Shown: positions 26,126 through 35,954, numbered from the stretch's first letter. The stretch is 50,564 nucleotides of DNA from Acinetobacter sp. UBA801 (GCA_002296655.1 DBIN01000053.1:1-50564), one strand, 5' to 3'. Translations and numbers: made by a program. The notes: generated by a model not told the origin, from the sequence alone.

Positions 26126-27769
26126 ATGTATTTATATACTGATTTCGATCAGCAACTGATTAATGAACGTGTTGCACAGTTCCGCGACCAAACGGAACGT
26201 TATTTAGCAGGCAAATTGACTGAGGATGAATATCGTCCATTGCGTCTGCAAAATGGTTTGTATGTACAACGCTATGCGCCAATGTTGCGTATTGCGGTGC
26301 CTTACGGTCTGATGAACTCTAAGCAATTGCGCAAAGTGGCGCAGCTTGCCAAAGACTATGACCGTGGCTATGCGCACGTATCAACACGTCAAAATATTCA
26401 GTTTAACTGGCCTGCACTGGAAAATGTGCCTGACATGCTGGCAGAGCTTGCAACCGTACAAATGCATGCAATTCAGACCTCGGGTAACTGTATTCGTAAT
26501 ACCACCACAGACCAGTATGCAGGTGTCGTGGCGGGCGAAATTGCCGATCCACGTCCAACTTGTGAATTAATTCGTCAGTGGTCGACTTTCCACCCAGAAT
26601 TTGCATTCTTGCCACGTAAGTTTAAAATTGCTGTGTCTGCACTGGAAGAAATTGACCGTGCTGCGACTGCGTTTCATGACATTGGCGTCTATATTGTTAA
26701 AAATGAAGCAGGCGAAATTGGCTATAAAATCAAAGTTGGTGGAGGCTTAGGTCGTACTCCAATTATTGGTAGCATTATTCGTGAGTTCTTGCCACGTGAA
26801 GATTTGATTGCTTACTTAGAAGCCATTTTACGTGTCTATAATTTGCATGGTCGTCGCGACAATAAATATAAAGCACGTATCAAAATTTTGGTAAAAGCCT
26901 TAACTCCAGCAGTGTTTGCAGAAAAAGTTGAAGCTGAATTTGCACACACGGTGAAAACCTTAAAAATTGATGCTGAAACTTTGAAAAAAATGGATGAAAA
27001 CTTCACGCCATTTGCTTATCAAAACTATGCCGATGAAGATTTTAGTGCGCTGTTTGCACAGTATCCAAAATTCAAACAATGGTTCAACATCAACACCAAT
27101 GCGCACAAAGTACAAGGCTACCGTATTGTCACCATTTCATTGAAACGTGCAGGTGTTGCACCAGGTGACATGACGAGCGAAGAAATGAATCTGATTGCAG
27201 ATTTAGCCGATCAATATACCTTTGGTGAATTGCGTACCACGCATGAACAAAATATTGCCTTGGTCGATGTGCCACAAAAAGATTTATTTGCATTGTGGCA
27301 AGTGCTAGATGCTAACAACTTGGCGCGCGCACATATTGGCTTTATTACCGATATTATTTGCTGTCCGGGTGGCGATTTCTGTTCACTTGCCAACGCTAAA
27401 TCTATTCCAATTTCAGAAGCTATTTCACGCCGTTTTGATGATTTGGATACCATTTATAATCTTGGCAAACTGGATTTGAATATTTCAGGTTGTATGAATG
27501 CTTGTGGTCACCACCACGTTGGTAATATCGGGATTTTAGGTGTTGATAAAAAAGGCGCTGAATTTTACCAAATCACTTTAGGTGGGCATGCAGACCATGA
27601 TGCTTCAATTGGTGATATTTTAGGACCATCTTTTGCTGCCGAAGTGATTCCAGATGTCGTGGAAGAAATTTTAAATACCTACTTAGATTTGCGTAGTGAA
27701 GGTGAAGACTTCATCGATACTTATCGCCGTGTCGGCATTCAACCATTTAAGGAGCGCGCTTATGCTTAA
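26126..27769 (+). CDS. cysI: Nitrite/sulfite reductase hemoprotein (CysI-type)
   Basis: Assimilatory sulfite reductase reduces sulfite to sulfide for cysteine synthesis using a siroheme-[4Fe-4S] centre. The 547-residue protein has the paired ferredoxin-like half-domains. The cluster ligands are Cys413 and Cys419 (CCPGGDFC) and Cys456 and Cys460 (CMNACGHHH). The siroheme-binding basic residues are in RHVSTRQNIQ-type segments (here YAHVSTRQNIQFNW), and TSGNCIRNTTTDQYAG is conserved. It is adjacent to a DUF934 gene that overlaps its stop by 8 bases, the arrangement common in Pseudomonas and Acinetobacter. Sulfite is the more likely substrate; nitrite cannot be excluded. Confidence 0.92.
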   Translation: MYLYTDFDQQLINERVAQFRDQTERYLAGKLTEDEYRPLRLQNGLYVQRYAPMLRIAVPYGLMNSKQLRKVAQLAKDYDRGYAHVSTRQNIQFNWPALENVPDMLAELATVQMHAIQTSGNCIRNTTTDQYAGVVAGEIADPRPTCELIRQWSTFHPEFAFLPRKFKIAVSALEEIDRAATAFHDIGVYIVKNEAGEIGYKIKVGGGLGRTPIIGSIIREFLPREDLIAYLEAILRVYNLHGRRDNKYKARIKILVKALTPAVFAEKVEAEFAHTVKTLKIDAETLKKMDENFTPFAYQNYADEDFSALFAQYPKFKQWFNINTNAHKVQGYRIVTISLKRAGVAPGDMTSEEMNLIADLADQYTFGELRTTHEQNIALVDVPQKDLFALWQVLDANNLARAHIGFITDIICCPGGDFCSLANAKSIPISEAISRRFDDLDTIYNLGKLDLNISGCMNACGHHHVGNIGILGVDKKGAEFYQITLGGHADHDASIGDILGPSFAAEVIPDVVEEILNTYLDLRSEGEDFIDTYRRVGIQPFKERAYA

Positions 27770-28247
27770 TACTGCACTCCCTGTGCTCGCGAAAGATGGC
27801 ACGATTTCAGACAATACTTATCAAGTGATTGCTGAAGATGCAGCATTACCGCAAGGTGATGTGGTGCTTAGCGTTGAACAGCTTGATCTGTTGGTACAAA
27901 TTTCAGGTAAAAAAGCTTTGTATCTAACGGTAGATACTTCGCCTGAAAACCATGAATTTCCATTGGCGGAACTAGATGCGATTTTCATTGAATTCGCAGG
28001 TTTTAACGATGGCCGTGGTTATTCATTTGCGGCATTGTTACGCCGTCAAGGCTTTCAGGGCGAACTTCGTGCAGTCGGTGATGTATTTAAAGATGTCTTG
28101 AACTATATGATGCGTGCAGGTTTCGATACTTTCGTGATCAAAGAAGGTAAAGACGTACAAGAAGCTGCGGCAGGTTTGGCGGATTTTACCCATCCTTATC
28201 AAGCGTCTACCGCTGTGCCAAAACCAAATTATCAAACTGGTGCATAA
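27762..28247 (+). CDS. DUF934 family protein, partner of the sulfite reductase
   Basis: The protein has 161 residues from the ATG at 27762, which overlaps the cysI stop (ATGCTTAA) and has GGAG about 10 nt upstream. The family segments PLAELDAIFIEFAGFNDGRG, YSFAALLRRQGFQGELRAVG and DVFKDVLNYMMRAGFDTFVI are clear. DUF934 proteins are almost always encoded beside a nitrite/sulfite reductase and may help assemble or supply electrons to it, but no activity has been proven. Translational coupling to cysI supports joint function. A terminator follows. Confidence 0.9.
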   Translation: MLNTALPVLAKDGTISDNTYQVIAEDAALPQGDVVLSVEQLDLLVQISGKKALYLTVDTSPENHEFPLAELDAIFIEFAGFNDGRGYSFAALLRRQGFQGELRAVGDVFKDVLNYMMRAGFDTFVIKEGKDVQEAAAGLADFTHPYQASTAVPKPNYQTGA

Positions 28248-28311
28248 GATATTGATGATGGGTTTTATCTAAATATAGATAGATTTCATTGAAATATCGC
28301 GGTTCACAGAT

Positions 28312-28346
28312 TTACAAACAGCCTGCCACACGCAGGCTTTTTGTTT
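28312..28346 (+). terminator. Terminator of cysI-DUF934
   Basis: GCCTGC (28321-28326) and GCAGGC (28332-28337) form a GC-rich stem extended by A/T pairs, with TTTTTGTTTG after it. It lies 73 nt beyond the DUF934 stop. Confidence 0.8.
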
Positions 28347-28554
28347 GCCTTAAAATGATCAAACGGTTTGTTTTATCGCACTTTTTAATGATTTAATTTG
28401 CAGCAAAGTGCTGTAGTATAAGTACACTGACGAAGCATCGTAGTCTTATGTAGGCATTATTTTTACAGTATCAAAAATCAATCAAGACGATAATTTGATG
28501 TGATTATCCTCTAATTTATTGTTCAATTTTTTCATAATGAAGTGATTTGTCTTT
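28347..28554. other. Intergenic region upstream of the diaminopimelate dehydrogenase
   Basis: The gene-free stretch between DUF934 and ddh is 307 bp in all, and this is the part after the terminator. It is AT-rich and should hold the ddh promoter. I see no conserved RNA fold and no coding remnant. A lysine riboswitch might be expected upstream of such a gene, but none is recognisable. Confidence 0.5.
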
Positions 28555-29541
28555 ATGCAAAATTCTATCCGTATTGGTATTGCTGGTTATGGCAATTTAG
28601 GTCGTGGCGTTGAAACGGCGATTCAGAAAAACCCAGATTTACAATTGGTGGGTATTTTTACCCGACGTGCGCCTGAAAGTATTTCACCCTGTTTTGCTGA
28701 AACAGCAGTGTTTCACATGGATTCACTGTCAGATTTTCAAGACAAAATTGACGTACTGATTTTATGTGGTGGTTCAAAAGACGATTTGCCACAACAAGGC
28801 CCTGTATTGGCGAGCCAATTTAATATTGTCGATAGTTTCGATACGCATGCACGTATTCGTGAATATTATGCATCTGTAGATGCACCAGCGACTGCGAACA
28901 AGAAAACTGCACTCATCTCAATTGGTTGGGATCCAGGCATGTTCTCTATCAATCGTTTATTTGGTGAAGCGTTATTACCCGATGGCGAAACTTATACATT
29001 TTGGGGTAAAGGTTTAAGTCAGGGACACTCAGATGCCATTCGTCGTGTAGAGGGTGTAAAAGCAGGTGTGCAATATACCATTCCATCTAATGATGCGATT
29101 GAGCAAGTACGTAGCGGTGCGCGCCCTGTGCTAAGCACCAAAGATAAACATACTCGTGAATGTTATGTCGTACTTGCAGAAGGTGCCGATGCTGCTGCGG
29201 TAGAGCAAGCGATTGTGACCATGCCAGATTATTTTGCTGACTACAACACAACCGTAAATTTCATTGATGAAGCGACTTTAGCTAAAGATCACCAACGCAT
29301 GCCACATGGTGGTTTTGTCATTCGCAGTGGAAATACCAGCGATGAACAAAAACAAGTGCTTGAGTTTTCATTGAAGTTAGACAGCAATCCTGAATTTACC
29401 GCGAGTATTTTGGTTGCTTATGCACGTGCTTGTTATCGTTTGAACCAAATGCAGCAATATGGTGCAAAAACTGCTTACGATGTTGCGCCAGGATTATTGT
29501 CAATGAAATCACCTGTGCAGTTACGTGCAGAAATGCTCTAA
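28555..29541 (+). CDS. ddh: meso-diaminopimelate D-dehydrogenase
   Basis: Ddh makes meso-diaminopimelate in one step from tetrahydrodipicolinate, ammonia and NADPH, bypassing the succinylase branch. The 328-residue protein has the NADP-binding GIAGYGNLGRGVETAI at the N-terminus. The substrate region has VDSFDTHARIREYY, SIGWDPGMFSINRLF, WGKGLSQGHSDAIRRVEG and MPHGGFVIRSGNTS. These match Ddh rather than the DapB or saccharopine-reductase families. Its length agrees with the enzyme from Corynebacterium. It is monocistronic, with no dap gene nearby. Confidence 0.92.
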   Translation: MQNSIRIGIAGYGNLGRGVETAIQKNPDLQLVGIFTRRAPESISPCFAETAVFHMDSLSDFQDKIDVLILCGGSKDDLPQQGPVLASQFNIVDSFDTHARIREYYASVDAPATANKKTALISIGWDPGMFSINRLFGEALLPDGETYTFWGKGLSQGHSDAIRRVEGVKAGVQYTIPSNDAIEQVRSGARPVLSTKDKHTRECYVVLAEGADAAAVEQAIVTMPDYFADYNTTVNFIDEATLAKDHQRMPHGGFVIRSGNTSDEQKQVLEFSLKLDSNPEFTASILVAYARACYRLNQMQQYGAKTAYDVAPGLLSMKSPVQLRAEML

Positions 29542-29549
29542 ACTTTTTA

Positions 29550-29600
29550 AGGTAAAAAGTAAAAAGACGAATCAATGATTCGTCTTTTTACTTTTTGAAT
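29550..29600. terminator. Bidirectional terminator with a perfect 21-bp stem
   Basis: The inverted repeat at 29554-29574 and 29576-29596 is perfect over 21 bp, with the centre GACGAATCA/TGATTCGTC flanked by AAAAAGTAAAAA and TTTTTACTTTTT. It lies between the convergent ddh and thiolase genes and can end both transcripts. Confidence 0.9.
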
Positions 29601-29671
29601 AAAAAACAGTTAGAAATTGATTTTATTCAATCTGCCGCAATGCGGTTTTATGGGATAGGGCTAGTAAGGCA

Positions 29672-30847
29672 TTAAAGCAATTCAATCGCGACTGCAGTTG
29701 CTTCACCACCGCCAATACAGAGAGCGGCCACGCCACGTTTGCCACCTGTACGTTTAAGCGCATGAATTAAAGTCAGGATAATACGTGAACCTGTAGAACC
29801 CACAGGATGTCCAAGCGCACATGCACCACCATTGATATTCACTTTTTCAGGATCAAGCTTGAATTCATCTATTGGGCACATGGTGACCATAGCAAAAGCT
29901 TCATTGATTTCCCATAAATCTACATCTGCAACTTGCCAACCCGCTTTATCCAATACTTTTTGAATTGCAGCAACAGGGGCAATAGTGAATTCTGATGGAT
30001 GTTGTGAATTGGTGGCATAAGCCACAATTTTCGCCAATGGCTGTAAACCTTTGTTTGCTGCATTTTCTGCAGACGTCAGGACTAAAGCCGAAGCGCCATC
30101 TGAAATTGAGCTGGCATTGGCCGCGGTAATCGTACCATCTTTGGCAAAAGCAGGACGAAGAGTTGGAATTTTTTCAATATTGGCATTAAATGGTTGTTCA
30201 TCTTTATCGACAACCACATCACCTTTACGTGTTGAAATATTTACAGGCACAATTTCATCGGCAAAGTAGCCTTCATTTACGGCAGTTTGTGCGCGTTTGA
30301 GAGAGCGAATCGCAAAATCATCCATTTGTTGACGCGTGTAACCTTTACTATTGGCCATATCCTGCGCGAATGAACCCATTAAACGTCCTGTTTCTGCATC
30401 TTCTAAGCCATCTAAGAACATGTGATCTTTCACTTCACCGTGTCCCATGCGGTAACCCGCACGTGCTTTGGTCAGGATGTATGGTGCATTGCTCATCGAC
30501 TCCATCCCACCTGCAACAATGATGGAAGCAGAACCTGCTTTAATTGCATCAGCAGCTTGCATGACGGCTTTCATGCCCGAACCACACAGTTTATTGATGG
30601 TCACTGCACCTGTTGAATCTGGCAAACCAGCTTGACGCATGGCTTGACGTGCAGGACCTTGTTTTAAGCCTGCAGGCAAAACACAACCCATAATGACTTC
30701 TTCAATATCTGTGGGTTGCAGACCTGCACGTTGAATAGCGGCTTGAATACTTGCTGCACCCAATTCAGGTGCGCTTAGTGTGGCTAAACTGCCCTGAAAA
30801 CCACCCATAGCAGTACGAGCGCCATTCACAATCACGATATCCGTCAT
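29672..30847 (-). CDS. Acetyl-CoA C-acetyltransferase (thiolase, AtoB/PhaA type)
   Basis: The protein has 391 residues. Catalytic groups are Cys in NKLCGSGMKAVMQAAD (near 88), NEAFAMVTMCP, His in GGACALGHPVGSTGSRI, and Cys in ALCIGGGEATAVAIELL. It interconverts acetoacetyl-CoA and two acetyl-CoA, in ketogenesis, PHB-type synthesis or degradation. It is a second, separate thiolase from the one at 22-23 kb and differs in sequence. It is alone on the minus strand. Confidence 0.92.
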   Translation of the reverse strand: MTDIVIVNGARTAMGGFQGSLATLSAPELGAASIQAAIQRAGLQPTDIEEVIMGCVLPAGLKQGPARQAMRQAGLPDSTGAVTINKLCGSGMKAVMQAADAIKAGSASIIVAGGMESMSNAPYILTKARAGYRMGHGEVKDHMFLDGLEDAETGRLMGSFAQDMANSKGYTRQQMDDFAIRSLKRAQTAVNEGYFADEIVPVNISTRKGDVVVDKDEQPFNANIEKIPTLRPAFAKDGTITAANASSISDGASALVLTSAENAANKGLQPLAKIVAYATNSQHPSEFTIAPVAAIQKVLDKAGWQVADVDLWEINEAFAMVTMCPIDEFKLDPEKVNINGGACALGHPVGSTGSRIILTLIHALKRTGGKRGVAALCIGGGEATAVAIELL

Positions 30848-30974
30848 TTTATTCTCCCAATTTATATGTGCTTTTGTCTAGATTGAATTCCAAGCAGGAA
30901 TAGATCACTTCTGCAGTATAGGCAAAAAAAGATAAGAATAAAGTGACAATGTAAAGATCGTTTAGACTGCTGAG

Positions 30975-31493
30975 TTAACATATATTGATGTCTTCAGCTC
31001 GGGTTTGCCCCATTTTACTGAGTACTAAGCGCTTGCTTGTAAGGTGAGTGGAACAGTAAAAGAAGCTACCATTTGAGCCGATCGGCAAACCTTGTTGTGC
31101 ATTAAAAGTCACACTAGGAATGTTTAAAGTTCCACGCCAATCCAAGGTTCCGTATTTAAGTGCAGTTTTTTCTGTATAAAGAATGTATTCACTGTCGTCA
31201 ATTTGGCGGTTTCGATTACGATCCATAAAAATCAAAAAACCAGTATTCCAGTTTTGCTTGCTACATTGAACAAAGTTTTGTGTAGGACAAATCACCACAT
31301 TGCTGTGATGGGTGAAGGCATGAGAGCGTGCTATTTTCAGGCTGGACTGTAATGAATACTGAATTCGTTTGAGTTCTTGTTCTGCCATCAGCTGATGAAA
31401 ATGTGGCAGGGCAATCATGACTAAAATCGCACTAATTGCTAACGTGACGATCAATTCAAACAGTGTGAAGCCGTTTTTTCTTACATTCGACAT
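30975..31493 (-). CDS. Type IV pilin-like pseudopilin (GspH/FimT family)
   Basis: The protein has 172 residues. The prepilin signature MSNVRKNGFTLFELIVTLAI places the cleavage between Gly8 and Phe9, with Glu13 at mature position +5 and a hydrophobic helix of about 20 residues. The C-terminal globular part has Cys pairs (VVICPTQNFVQCSKQ and FYCSTHLTSKR, ending EDINIC), which probably form disulfides. GspH/FimT proteins are minor pseudopilins of type II secretion or type IV pilus machines. No other pilus gene is adjacent. It is divergent from ompA across 376 bp. Confidence 0.85.
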   Translation of the reverse strand: MSNVRKNGFTLFELIVTLAISAILVMIALPHFHQLMAEQELKRIQYSLQSSLKIARSHAFTHHSNVVICPTQNFVQCSKQNWNTGFLIFMDRNRNRQIDDSEYILYTEKTALKYGTLDWRGTLNIPSVTFNAQQGLPIGSNGSFFYCSTHLTSKRLVLSKMGQTRAEDINIC

Positions 31494-31869
31494 AAGTCTT
31501 TACCTGTTATTGTTGTGTTTTTTATGATTAATTTGAGTAATTTGTTGTTTTATAGTGCTTTATCTGCTGTGTATAATAATTACTAAACAACTTCTCTAGA
31601 AAGTGTTAAAATAAACAGCAAGAAAGATAGGCTATTCGCCACAAAAAATTGAGTAGAAAGTTACCGAATTACAACGGAAATTGTAAGTAATTTTGTCAAT
31701 AATTTACTTGATTAAAATTATCAAGCACTTGGAAAAGTAATAAAGTGTTTGTATGATTCAAAGTGACTAGCTTAAAAATAATACTGGGGTATAAGAAAGC
31801 CTATCTCAGGGTAGTCGAAAATTTAAGCTTGAGCTTGAACAACAATTGTTATCTCTGGAGGATAAATCC
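31494..31869. other. Intergenic region between the pseudopilin gene and ompA
   Basis: This AT-rich stretch of 376 bp holds both divergent promoters. A TATAAT-like box at 31572-31577 and a Shine-Dalgarno run (CTGGAGG, 31855-31861) before the ompA ATG are visible. Long AT-rich 5' leaders are usual for highly expressed outer-membrane-protein mRNAs. No coding remnant is seen. Confidence 0.5.
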
Positions 31870-32895
31870 ATGAAAATGAGTCGTATTGCATTAGCAATGC
31901 TCGTAGCTGCTCCTTTAGCTGCTGCAAACGCGGGCGTAACTATTACTCCTTTAATGCTTGGTTATACTTGGCAAGATACTCAACACAACAATGACAAACT
32001 AACAGATGGTCCAGAATTACAGGACGATTTATTTGTTGGTGCAGCACTTGGTGTTGAACTTACTCCTTGGTTAGGTTTTGAAGCTGAATATAGCCAAGTT
32101 AAAGGTGATGTTGAAGGTTTAGGTGCGGGTGCTGAATATAAAGCTCAGAACATTGCAGGAAACTTCTATGCAACTTCTGATCTAATCACTAAAAACTATG
32201 ACAGCAAAATCAAGCCATACGTACTTTTAGGTGCAGGTCACTATAAATATTCGCCTGAAGGCTCTATTGCTGGTGAAGATATTGAAGGTACTTTAGGTAA
32301 CGCTGGTGTTGGTGCGTTCTTCCGTTTGAACGATGCGTTATCTCTTCGTACTGAAGCACGTGGTACTTACCACTTTGACGAAAAATTCTGGAACTACACA
32401 GCTTTAGCTGGTCTTAACGTCGTTCTTGGTGGTCACTTGAAGCCAGCTGCTCCTGTAGTAGAAGTTGCTCCAGTTGAAACCGTTGCTCCAGTTCAACCAG
32501 CTCCACAAGAGTTGACTGAAGACCTGAATATGGAACTTCGTGTGTTCTTTGATACGAACAAATCAAACATCAAAGATCAGTACAAGCCAGAAATCGCTAA
32601 AGTTGCAGAGAAGTTAGTTGAATATCCAAACGCTACTGCTCGCATCGAAGGTCACACTGACAACACTGGTCCACGTGCATTGAACGAACGTTTATCTTTA
32701 GCGCGTGCGAACTCTGTTAAATCTTCACTTGTAAATGAATACAATGTAGATCCAGCTCGTTTGTCTACTCAAGGTTTCGCTTGGGATCAACCGATTGCTG
32801 ACAACAACACTAAAGAAGGTCGTGCTATGAACCGTCGTGTATTCGCGACGATCACTGGCAGCCGTACAGTGACTGTTGAACAACAAGCTCAATAA
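31870..32895 (+). CDS. ompA: Outer membrane protein OmpA (Acinetobacter Omp38 type)
   Basis: The protein has 341 residues from the ATG at 31870, which has GGAGG at about -9. The signal peptide [20 protein letters not shown] is cleaved near AANAG. An eight-stranded barrel follows (about 23-190, starting [15 protein letters not shown]). A Pro/Ala linker has [19 protein letters not shown], and the last 120 residues are the OmpA C-terminal peptidoglycan-binding domain. That domain shows [32 protein letters not shown] and [12 protein letters not shown], with the Asp and Arg that bind diaminopimelate in such domains. Codon use is strongly biased, as expected for an abundant protein. Confidence 0.97.
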   Translation: MKMSRIALAMLVAAPLAAANAGVTITPLMLGYTWQDTQHNNDKLTDGPELQDDLFVGAALGVELTPWLGFEAEYSQVKGDVEGLGAGAEYKAQNIAGNFYATSDLITKNYDSKIKPYVLLGAGHYKYSPEGSIAGEDIEGTLGNAGVGAFFRLNDALSLRTEARGTYHFDEKFWNYTALAGLNVVLGGHLKPAAPVVEVAPVETVAPVQPAPQELTEDLNMELRVFFDTNKSNIKDQYKPEIAKVAEKLVEYPNATARIEGHTDNTGPRALNERLSLARANSVKSSLVNEYNVDPARLSTQGFAWDQPIADNNTKEGRAMNRRVFATITGSRTVTVEQQAQ

Positions 32896-32907
32896 TTTGA
32901 GTTAAGT

Positions 32908-32940
32908 TGAAAAAACGACTCTTCGGAGTCGTTTTTTTAT
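32908..32940 (+). terminator. Terminator of ompA
   Basis: CGACTC (32916-32921) and GAGTCG (32926-32931) form a stem with a TTCG tetraloop, extended by A and T pairs and followed by a T-run. It ends the ompA transcript 13-21 nt after the stop. Confidence 0.92.
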
Positions 32941-33129
32941 GCTTCTCTTTTATGAGGTGTCTGGATTAGAAAGTGCCTGAAATGATTTACATTCAATACG
33001 TTTAAAAAATATTGTAAAAGTATGATTATTAGAATAATGAGTAAATAAAGTAGAGGCTGATGGTGCTTAATATTTCGGTTTGTTGAATTGTAAACTAAGC
33101 CGAATTTTTATATCAAGTTTATCGTCAAT
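32941..33129. other. AT-rich intergenic stretch after ompA
   Basis: Nothing convincing is seen here. The region is AT-rich and has no start codon followed by a long frame. It joins a decayed minus-strand fragment (next feature); together they cover about 380 bp between ompA and the lysP terminator. Confidence 0.5.
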
Positions 33130-33318
33130 TCATTTAAAAACTCCAAAGCGGTGCCCCAGATCAAATTTTGAAACAAGATATATGTACTGAATGTCTATCA
33201 GTCGATCAAGTCGTTGTTTAGCGATTATAAAATCAACATTGAGCAGTTTGTGGCGTGATCTCTCACCGTAATATTGATAACAAAATATGTTGTAAATCGA
33301 ATTTGGTTTAAATTTACC
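33130..33318 (-). pseudogene. Decayed C-terminal gene fragment, possibly TolC-like outer-membrane factor
   Basis: On the minus strand one frame is open for about 60 codons and ends at a TGA at 33130-33132, without a start codon. It reads in part YGERSRHKLLNVDFIIAKQ, then RLDRLIDIQYIYLVSKFDL, ending GHRFGVFK. The GERS-x4-LLN-x(8)-QRL pattern resembles the end of the second repeat of TolC-type efflux outer-membrane proteins. The likeness is from memory and weak. It lies between ompA and lysP, with the lysP terminator at its 5' edge. Confidence 0.3.
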
Positions 33319-33352
33319 CTAAAAAACAGCCAAATGTTGGCTGTTTTTTTGA
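33319..33352. terminator. Terminator of the lysP-like gene
   Basis: AAAAAACAGCCAA (33321-33333) pairs with TTGGCTGTTTTTT (33337-33349). The 13-bp stem has a 3-nt loop, with runs of A and T on each side. It follows the minus-strand stop at 33394. Confidence 0.88.
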
Positions 33353-33393
33353 ACCTTAGCTTCTTAAATGAAGTGAATAGAAGAAGAAATTTT

Positions 33394-34860
33394 TTAGTCA
33401 TGATCAGGGTGTAGTGGTTTCACATCCATATCCTGATATGCAATCAGTTTGGTTTTGTGCTTCCATTTATAACCTAACCAAATGGCTAAAAATAAAAAAA
33501 TCCCAATATAAGTTGATAATACCGCTAACCATTCACCATCAAGCACCGCTTGGTAGTTTTGACCTAAGACCACAATCGCACATAGGATAAAGGCAAACCA
33601 CGGGGCAAATGGAAAGAATTTAGCACGATAGGCTAAATCATGCAGTTGGTAGCCTTGTGCCAAATAGCCTTTACGAAAACGATAATGTGATACAGCAATA
33701 CCAAGCCAGACAATAAAGCCACACATACCTGACATATTCAGTAGCCAGTTAAATACTTGTTCTTCACCAATAAAAGTGGTTAAAAAGCACAGTGCGGCAA
33801 TTGCGGTAGTAGCATAAAGTGCATTCATGGGTACGCCACGTGCATCCAGTCGTGCAAAAGCTTTTGGTGCGCTACCTTTGCGTGCCATATCAAATAGCAT
33901 ACGGGTAGAGGAATACATGCCTGAGTTACCAGCAGATAAAATAGCCGTTAAAATCACTGCATTCATAACACTTGCTGCAAAAGCAAAACCTGCCTGTTCA
34001 TACAGTAAAGTAAAAGGAGAAAGGGCGATATTATCAGTCGCTGCTGCTTGGAGTAAACGAGGGTCATCGTAGGCAATGAGTGTGCCGATGATGAAAATAC
34101 AGACGATATAAAATAATAAGATGCGCCAGAAAATTTGTTTAATTGCAATTGGAATGGTCTTTTTGGGATTTTTAGATTCGCCCGCTGCAACTCCGACCAT
34201 TTCGGTGCCTTGGAAAGAGAATCCTGCAATCATCGCTACACCAATTAAGGCAGATAATCCACCTACAAATGGCGCTTCACCTTTGCTCCAATTGGCAAAA
34301 GTAGCAACATTTGGAGTCAGCATGATTTTGATAATCATAAATAAACCAATGATGATGAACGCTACAATTGCAAGGACTTTGACCAGCGAGAAGAAAAATT
34401 CTGATTCACCAAATCCTTTTACGGTTAATGCATTAATTCCAAATACAACCGCTAGAAATAACGCACTCCAATAGAAACCAGGAATCTCGGGAAACCAGAA
34501 TTTCATAATGAATTGTACAGCCACCAATTCAAATGCCACGGTAATGGCCCAGTTGTACCAATAGTTCCAGCCGAGTGCAAAACCAAAACCACCTTCGACA
34601 TATTTAGTGCCATAGGTAAAGAAAGCCCCAGACGTTGGATTGTGGGTGGCAAGTTCCCCTAAACTGGTCATCAAAAAATAAATCATTACACCAATGAGGG
34701 CATACGCAAGCAAGGCGCCACCAGGACCTGCGTTGGCAATGGTGGCCCCTGAAGCAAGGAATAAACCTGTACCAATTGAGCCACCAATGGCGATCATGTT
34801 TAAGTGACGCGCACCGAGCTTACGCTGTAACTGTCGATTGTTTTGAGTTTCGCTCATCAT
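33394..34860 (-). CDS. lysP: Amino acid permease, lysine-specific LysP-like (AAT family)
   Basis: The protein has 488 residues and about 12 membrane spans. The APC/AAT signatures are [20 protein letters not shown] near residue 18, the next span [20 protein letters not shown] and [19 protein letters not shown]. The overall pattern is closest to LysP, which imports lysine with protons. Specificity among basic amino acids is inferred. Its ATG overlaps the end of rsmC by 4 bases (or starts one codon further on), so the two are translated together. A terminator follows. Confidence 0.82.
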   Translation of the reverse strand: MMSETQNNRQLQRKLGARHLNMIAIGGSIGTGLFLASGATIANAGPGGALLAYALIGVMIYFLMTSLGELATHNPTSGAFFTYGTKYVEGGFGFALGWNYWYNWAITVAFELVAVQFIMKFWFPEIPGFYWSALFLAVVFGINALTVKGFGESEFFFSLVKVLAIVAFIIIGLFMIIKIMLTPNVATFANWSKGEAPFVGGLSALIGVAMIAGFSFQGTEMVGVAAGESKNPKKTIPIAIKQIFWRILLFYIVCIFIIGTLIAYDDPRLLQAAATDNIALSPFTLLYEQAGFAFAASVMNAVILTAILSAGNSGMYSSTRMLFDMARKGSAPKAFARLDARGVPMNALYATTAIAALCFLTTFIGEEQVFNWLLNMSGMCGFIVWLGIAVSHYRFRKGYLAQGYQLHDLAYRAKFFPFAPWFAFILCAIVVLGQNYQAVLDGEWLAVLSTYIGIFLFLAIWLGYKWKHKTKLIAYQDMDVKPLHPDHD

Positions 34861-35891
34861 GCGTCCTTCGTATTTTTTTGTGTACTGGCAAACAGTACTT
34901 TAAAGCCTTGTTGATCTGCCTTGATTGTGCATTGACCGAAACTTTGTTCAATTAAGAGTGGATAATTCAAAAAACGATTAGCCACAATCCAAAGTTCACC
35001 ACCCGACTTCAGGTGACGACGTGAAGTTTTACACAGATTTTCACTCGCATCGTAATGTGTTTGAATGCCTTGATGGAACGGGGGATTACTCACGATGGCA
35101 TGCAAAAATAACGGTGCATCCTCAATGCCTGTCACGGCTTTAATTTCAAGCTGTTGTGGGTTGAGCTGATTTTTTTCAAACGTCATTTGCGTTGAGGCTA
35201 AAGCAAAGGCATCGACATCTAAAGCAAAAATACGATTTTCAGGATTAAGTTTGGCTAAGTAAGCACTGATCACACCCGCGCCACAGCCAAAATCTGCAAT
35301 TTTTCCAGCAGTCACCTGATTTAAATAAGGTAATAACACGGCAGTGCCAACATCCAAGTGTTTTTGGCTAAATACACCCGGCAATGCACAAATCTGTAAA
35401 TCACCTTTAGGTGTAGCAACGGTATAGTTTTGCGCCCAATCTGCTAAGGCCTTATTTTGAACCTTGCAGTCTAAAATCAGTTGCCAAAGTTGGCAGTGGC
35501 GTGCGCTATCTAGCTTGAGTGTTTTGCCATAAGGTTGTAATTGCTTTGCAGCTCGCTCAATTCCAGCTTTCTTTTCGCCCACCAAAAATATGCTACTGCC
35601 CACTTTGAGTTGGGCCGCAACATTATGAATTAAATAATTCAGTAATTCTTTGGATTTGGGTACGAAAATAACTGCTTGATCAAACTCGGCAGCAGGAAAC
35701 TCTGCACCAAAATGCACTTGCGCTTGTTGATTTTGAAAGTATTGATAGTCGTTGAAATTCCATGTCCAGACAGAGGCTTGGATTGAGTCACCCAATTCTG
35801 CGAGGAGTTGATCGGTTGGGGCATTGATCAGTAGAACACGACCAGACAAATAGTCATATTGTCTGAGTAAAACTTCGCTTTGGGGGGTCAT
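34857..35891 (-). CDS. rsmC: Ribosomal RNA small-subunit methyltransferase C (16S G1207) or RsmC-like enzyme
   Basis: The protein has 344 residues from the ATG at 35891, with GGAGA about 7 nt upstream. It has the RsmC architecture: a catalytically inert N-terminal MTS domain (1-165, with [20 protein letters not shown]) and the active C-terminal MTS domain. That domain has SAM motif [17 protein letters not shown] (near 205) and the N6/N2-type catalytic motif [14 protein letters not shown]. RsmC makes m2G1207 in 16S rRNA. It lies between a permease gene and lysP, overlapping lysP by 4 bases. Confidence 0.88.
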   Translation of the reverse strand: MTPQSEVLLRQYDYLSGRVLLINAPTDQLLAELGDSIQASVWTWNFNDYQYFQNQQAQVHFGAEFPAAEFDQAVIFVPKSKELLNYLIHNVAAQLKVGSSIFLVGEKKAGIERAAKQLQPYGKTLKLDSARHCQLWQLILDCKVQNKALADWAQNYTVATPKGDLQICALPGVFSQKHLDVGTAVLLPYLNQVTAGKIADFGCGAGVISAYLAKLNPENRIFALDVDAFALASTQMTFEKNQLNPQQLEIKAVTGIEDAPLFLHAIVSNPPFHQGIQTHYDASENLCKTSRRHLKSGGELWIVANRFLNYPLLIEQSFGQCTIKADQQGFKVLFASTQKNTKDA

Positions 35892-35899
35892 GGTTCTCT

Positions 35900-35947
35900 C
35901 CAATAGAAAAACACTGTCTAAGTTCATTTCAGACAGTGTTTTTTGGA
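35900..35947 (-). terminator. Hairpin between the nucleobase permease and rsmC
   Basis: AAAAACACTGTCT (35907-35919) and AGACAGTGTTTTT (35931-35943) form a 13-bp stem with an 11-nt loop. A-runs and T-runs flank it, so on the minus strand it can terminate the permease transcript. It lies only about 10 nt before the rsmC Shine-Dalgarno, so rsmC may depend on read-through or on a promoter within the hairpin region. Confidence 0.8.
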
Positions 35948-35954
35948 CATGTAA

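Noticed and set aside
28248..28554. A lysine riboswitch before ddh
   Set aside because: No long multi-stem leader with the expected junctions is visible, and such riboswitches are not expected before this gene in this group.
31494..31869. A possible small RNA gene upstream of ompA
   Set aside because: No paired promoter and terminator structure could be recognised in the stretch.
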